Positions 62,193 to 64,000 of a stretch of 64,000 bases of DNA are shown in pieces. A model generated the notes under the pieces. That model was not told the DNA's origin, did no database searches, and saw only the letters and a list, made by a program, of their open reading frames with translations. Source of the stretch: Flavobacterium sp. (lineage in GTDB: Bacteria > Bacteroidota > Bacteroidia > Flavobacteriales > Flavobacteriaceae). Within the stretch, counting starts at the first letter, position 1. Each line of letters opens with the position of its first letter. Location: contig JAIPAM010000001.1 of assembly GCA_021740105.1 (NCBI GenBank), positions 594,119 through 658,118 of the forward strand, read 5' to 3'. The translations under genes and the position numbers were made by a program.

Positions 62193-64000
62193 ATGAAAAA
62201 GAAATTAAAAGTTGGTTTTTGGGAATACATCGCCCGTTTGATTCTAACTTATAGAGTTACCATTTTAATTGCAATTATTGCGATCACTATTTTTCTTGGT
62301 TTCCAATGGAGAAATCTTAGTATGACGTATACAGAAGCAAATCTGCTTCCAAAAAAACATATCGTTAATCAACAATACGACGACTTTTTATCAAAATTTG
62401 GTGAAGAAGGAAACCTAATAGTTATTGGATTTAAAGATCCTAATTTTTTTACTCCAAAGGCCTTTGCGGAATGGAATGAATTAATGTCGGGGCTTAAATT
62501 ATCGAATAGTGTCGAATTGGTAGTTTCTATAAGTGACCTAAAAAAATTACAAAAAGATATTCTAGCACAAAAATTTGAATTGGTTCCTTTAATTGAAAAC
62601 AATCAAATTAAGGATCAAGCCTATTTACAAAATATTAAAACAGAGCTTTTCAATAATTTACCTTTTTATGAAGGGCTTTTATTCAATAAAAAATCTGGGA
62701 GTATTCGTTCAGCAGTTTACCTGAAAAAAGAAATTGTAAATACTGCAGAAAGAAAAACCTTTATCATTGAAACGCTCCTTCCAAAGATTGAGAAATTTGA
62801 GAAAAGTACCCAAATAGACCTTCGCGTTTCTGGAATGCCCTACATTAGAACCATAAATGCCGAAAACATGAAGGGTGAAATTGGGCTGTTTATCGGAGCT
62901 GCTTTATTGATTACCTCGCTCATTTTCTTCTTCTTTTTCAGATCTTATCGAGCAACATTTATATCCATTTGCATTTTGATTTTTGGAGTAATGTGGTCTT
63001 TTGGAACCCTTGGATTGTTTCATTATAAAATCACAATTCTAACGGCTATTATTCCACCTTTAATTATTGTAATTGGAATAACGAACTGTATATTTCTAAT
63101 CAATAAATACCAACAAGAGATAAAACTGCATCAAAACCAAGCCAAAGCCCTTCAACGGGTAATTTCTAAAATAGGTGTTTCTACTTTGATGACTAATCTA
63201 ACTACGGCTGTTGGTTTTGCAACTTTTATGATTACCGGAAATGAGCTCCTTTATGAATTTGGTTTAGTAACTTCAATCAATGTGATTACTGTTTACTTGC
63301 TTACGCTATTAATTGTCCCAATTATGTACAGTTTTATGCCAATGCCAAAGGAAAGACACCTTTATCATCTAAGTAAAAACTATCTATCTTCCGTATTAGG
63401 TTGGGTTGAAAAAGTGATTAAAACCAAACGTACAGCAATCTATACCGTTTATGTTTTATTACTTATTTTTAGTGTAATAGGTGTAATGCAGATGAAAGTT
63501 TCGGGAAGTTTAATTGGCGAAATGCCAAAAAGTGCCTCGTTTTTTAAAGATATTTTATTCTATGAAAAAGAGTTCAACGGGGTAATGCCACTTGAAATTA
63601 TGATTGACACCAAACGTAAAAAAGGGGTTATGAAACTATCGACCATGAAAAAAATTGACGAGTTACAAAAAACAATTGAACAAATTCCAGAGCTTTCAAA
63701 ACCTGTTTCGGTGGTTAATTTAGTTAAATATTCCAAGCAAGCATTCTATAATGGTAATCCGGAATATTATGATTTGCCCACTTCGCAAGAGCAAGCTTTC
63801 ATACTTTCCTATGCTAAAAATGCCACTAAAAATACTAAAGACAACTTGATGAAAAGTTATGTTGATTCAACGGGTCAATACGCTAGAATCACCACTTACA
63901 TGAAGGATATTGGCACTAAAGACATGGCAGCTATTGAAGATAAACTTAGAACTAAAATTAACGCCATTTTTCCAAATGACCGTTATCAAGTTACTTTAAC
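62193..64000 (+). CDS. RND-superfamily (MMPL) transporter, 3' end outside the window
   Basis: An open frame runs from the ATG at 62193-62195 to the window edge (602 complete codons). MKKKLKVGFWEYIARLILTYRVTILIAIIAI is the first membrane helix. It is followed by a periplasmic loop and then five helices (about 230-385) with GEIGLFIGAALLITSLIFFFFFRSYR and LMTNLTTAVGFATFMITG, the sterol-sensing-like MMPL core. A second half begins with a helix near 415 (TAIYTVYVLLLIFSVIGVMQM) and a second periplasmic loop. This is the MMPL/HpnN type of lipid or hydrophobic-compound exporter; the substrate is unknown. Confidence 0.9.
   Translation, partial: MKKKLKVGFWEYIARLILTYRVTILIAIIAITIFLGFQWRNLSMTYTEANLLPKKHIVNQQYDDFLSKFGEEGNLIVIGFKDPNFFTPKAFAEWNELMSGLKLSNSVELVVSISDLKKLQKDILAQKFELVPLIENNQIKDQAYLQNIKTELFNNLPFYEGLLFNKKSGSIRSAVYLKKEIVNTAERKTFIIETLLPKIEKFEKSTQIDLRVSGMPYIRTINAENMKGEIGLFIGAALLITSLIFFFFFRSYRATFISICILIFGVMWSFGTLGLFHYKITILTAIIPPLIIVIGITNCIFLINKYQQEIKLHQNQAKALQRVISKIGVSTLMTNLTTAVGFATFMITGNELLYEFGLVTSINVITVYLLTLLIVPIMYSFMPMPKERHLYHLSKNYLSSVLGWVEKVIKTKRTAIYTVYVLLLIFSVIGVMQMKVSGSLIGEMPKSASFFKDILFYEKEFNGVMPLEIMIDTKRKKGVMKLSTMKKIDELQKTIEQIPELSKPVSVVNLVKYSKQAFYNGNPEYYDLPTSQEQAFILSYAKNATKNTKDNLMKSYVDSTGQYARITTYMKDIGTKDMAAIEDKLRTKINAIFPNDRYQVTL

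Noticed and set aside
62369..62602. A short minus-strand open frame near the window end
   Set aside because: It is antisense to the RND transporter gene that starts at 62193 and runs off the window.

Overview
The window is about 64 kb of chromosome from a low-GC member of the Bacteroidota, almost certainly a Flavobacteriaceae and most like Flavobacterium. Four things support this. Many genes are preceded by the Bacteroidota -7 box TANNTTTG, sometimes with a TTG or TTTG about 18-20 bases upstream. Secreted proteins begin with short MKK-type signal peptides ending FSQ or FAQ. There is a PorZ-like protein with a type IX secretion C-terminal domain. The families DUF4270, IPExxxVDY, DUF4286 and an N-domain-only glycogen synthase sit in an order I remember as typical of flavobacteria. 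No rRNA, tRNA, CRISPR array, insertion sequence or prophage was recognised. The window is mostly housekeeping, with genes packed tightly in short operons.

Layout. 1-3816: a TonB-dependent receptor and a surface SGNH lipoprotein (partial at the window edge). 4057-8505: a minus-strand operon of half-length GlgA, a DUF4270 lipoprotein and GlmS. 8583-10791: panC, panD and a flippase-like membrane protein on the plus strand. 10849-15358: an esterase-like protein with Asp at the nucleophile position, RadA, and an AsmA-like/GT51 transglycosylase fusion. 15488-19985: minus-strand acpP, fabF, rnc, IPExxxVDY, pyk. 20158-24246: purN, rnhA, a PfkB sugar kinase and purF. 24262-34364: superoxide dismutase, a GNAT enzyme, an AddA-like helicase-nuclease, Kbl, an OmpA protein with TSP3 repeats, and an AddB-like nuclease. 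34398-37967: minus-strand alpha/beta hydrolase, aminopeptidase P and HMG-CoA synthase. 38164-42687: a ChaN-like protein and the succinate dehydrogenase operon. 42796-48052: an exonuclease/phosphatase-family protein, a candidate small RNA, serS, a TPR protein, DUF4286 and an ORF6N protein. 48076-53724: rsmA and mgtE, then minus-strand nadD, gmk, a YicC RNase, an EamA transporter and an ArsC-like protein. 53832-64000: a trans-sulfuration enzyme, gdhA, porZ, recO, a cation/proton antiporter and a partial RND (MMPL) transporter.

How the genes work together. Several are joint steps of central pathways: pantothenate synthesis (panC, panD), type II fatty acid synthesis (acpP, fabF), purine synthesis (purN, purF, with gmk for guanylate), the TCA cycle/respiratory chain (sdhCAB), amino-sugar and ammonia metabolism (glmS, gdhA), and recombinational repair (radA, recO, addA, addB). 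Cell-envelope functions are also common: the TonB receptor with its lipoprotein, OmpA, the GT51 fusion and PorZ.

No complete new system is obvious. The most interesting unexplained signals are: an ORF6N gene with a perfect 31-bp palindrome inside its coding sequence and a 19/20 match just upstream of its start; an ORF-free segment before serS framed by a promoter box and a strong terminator (candidate small RNA); three degenerate copies of an intergenic hairpin repeat; a terminator-like hairpin just ahead of fabF; and a perfect operator-like palindrome in the gdhA leader.
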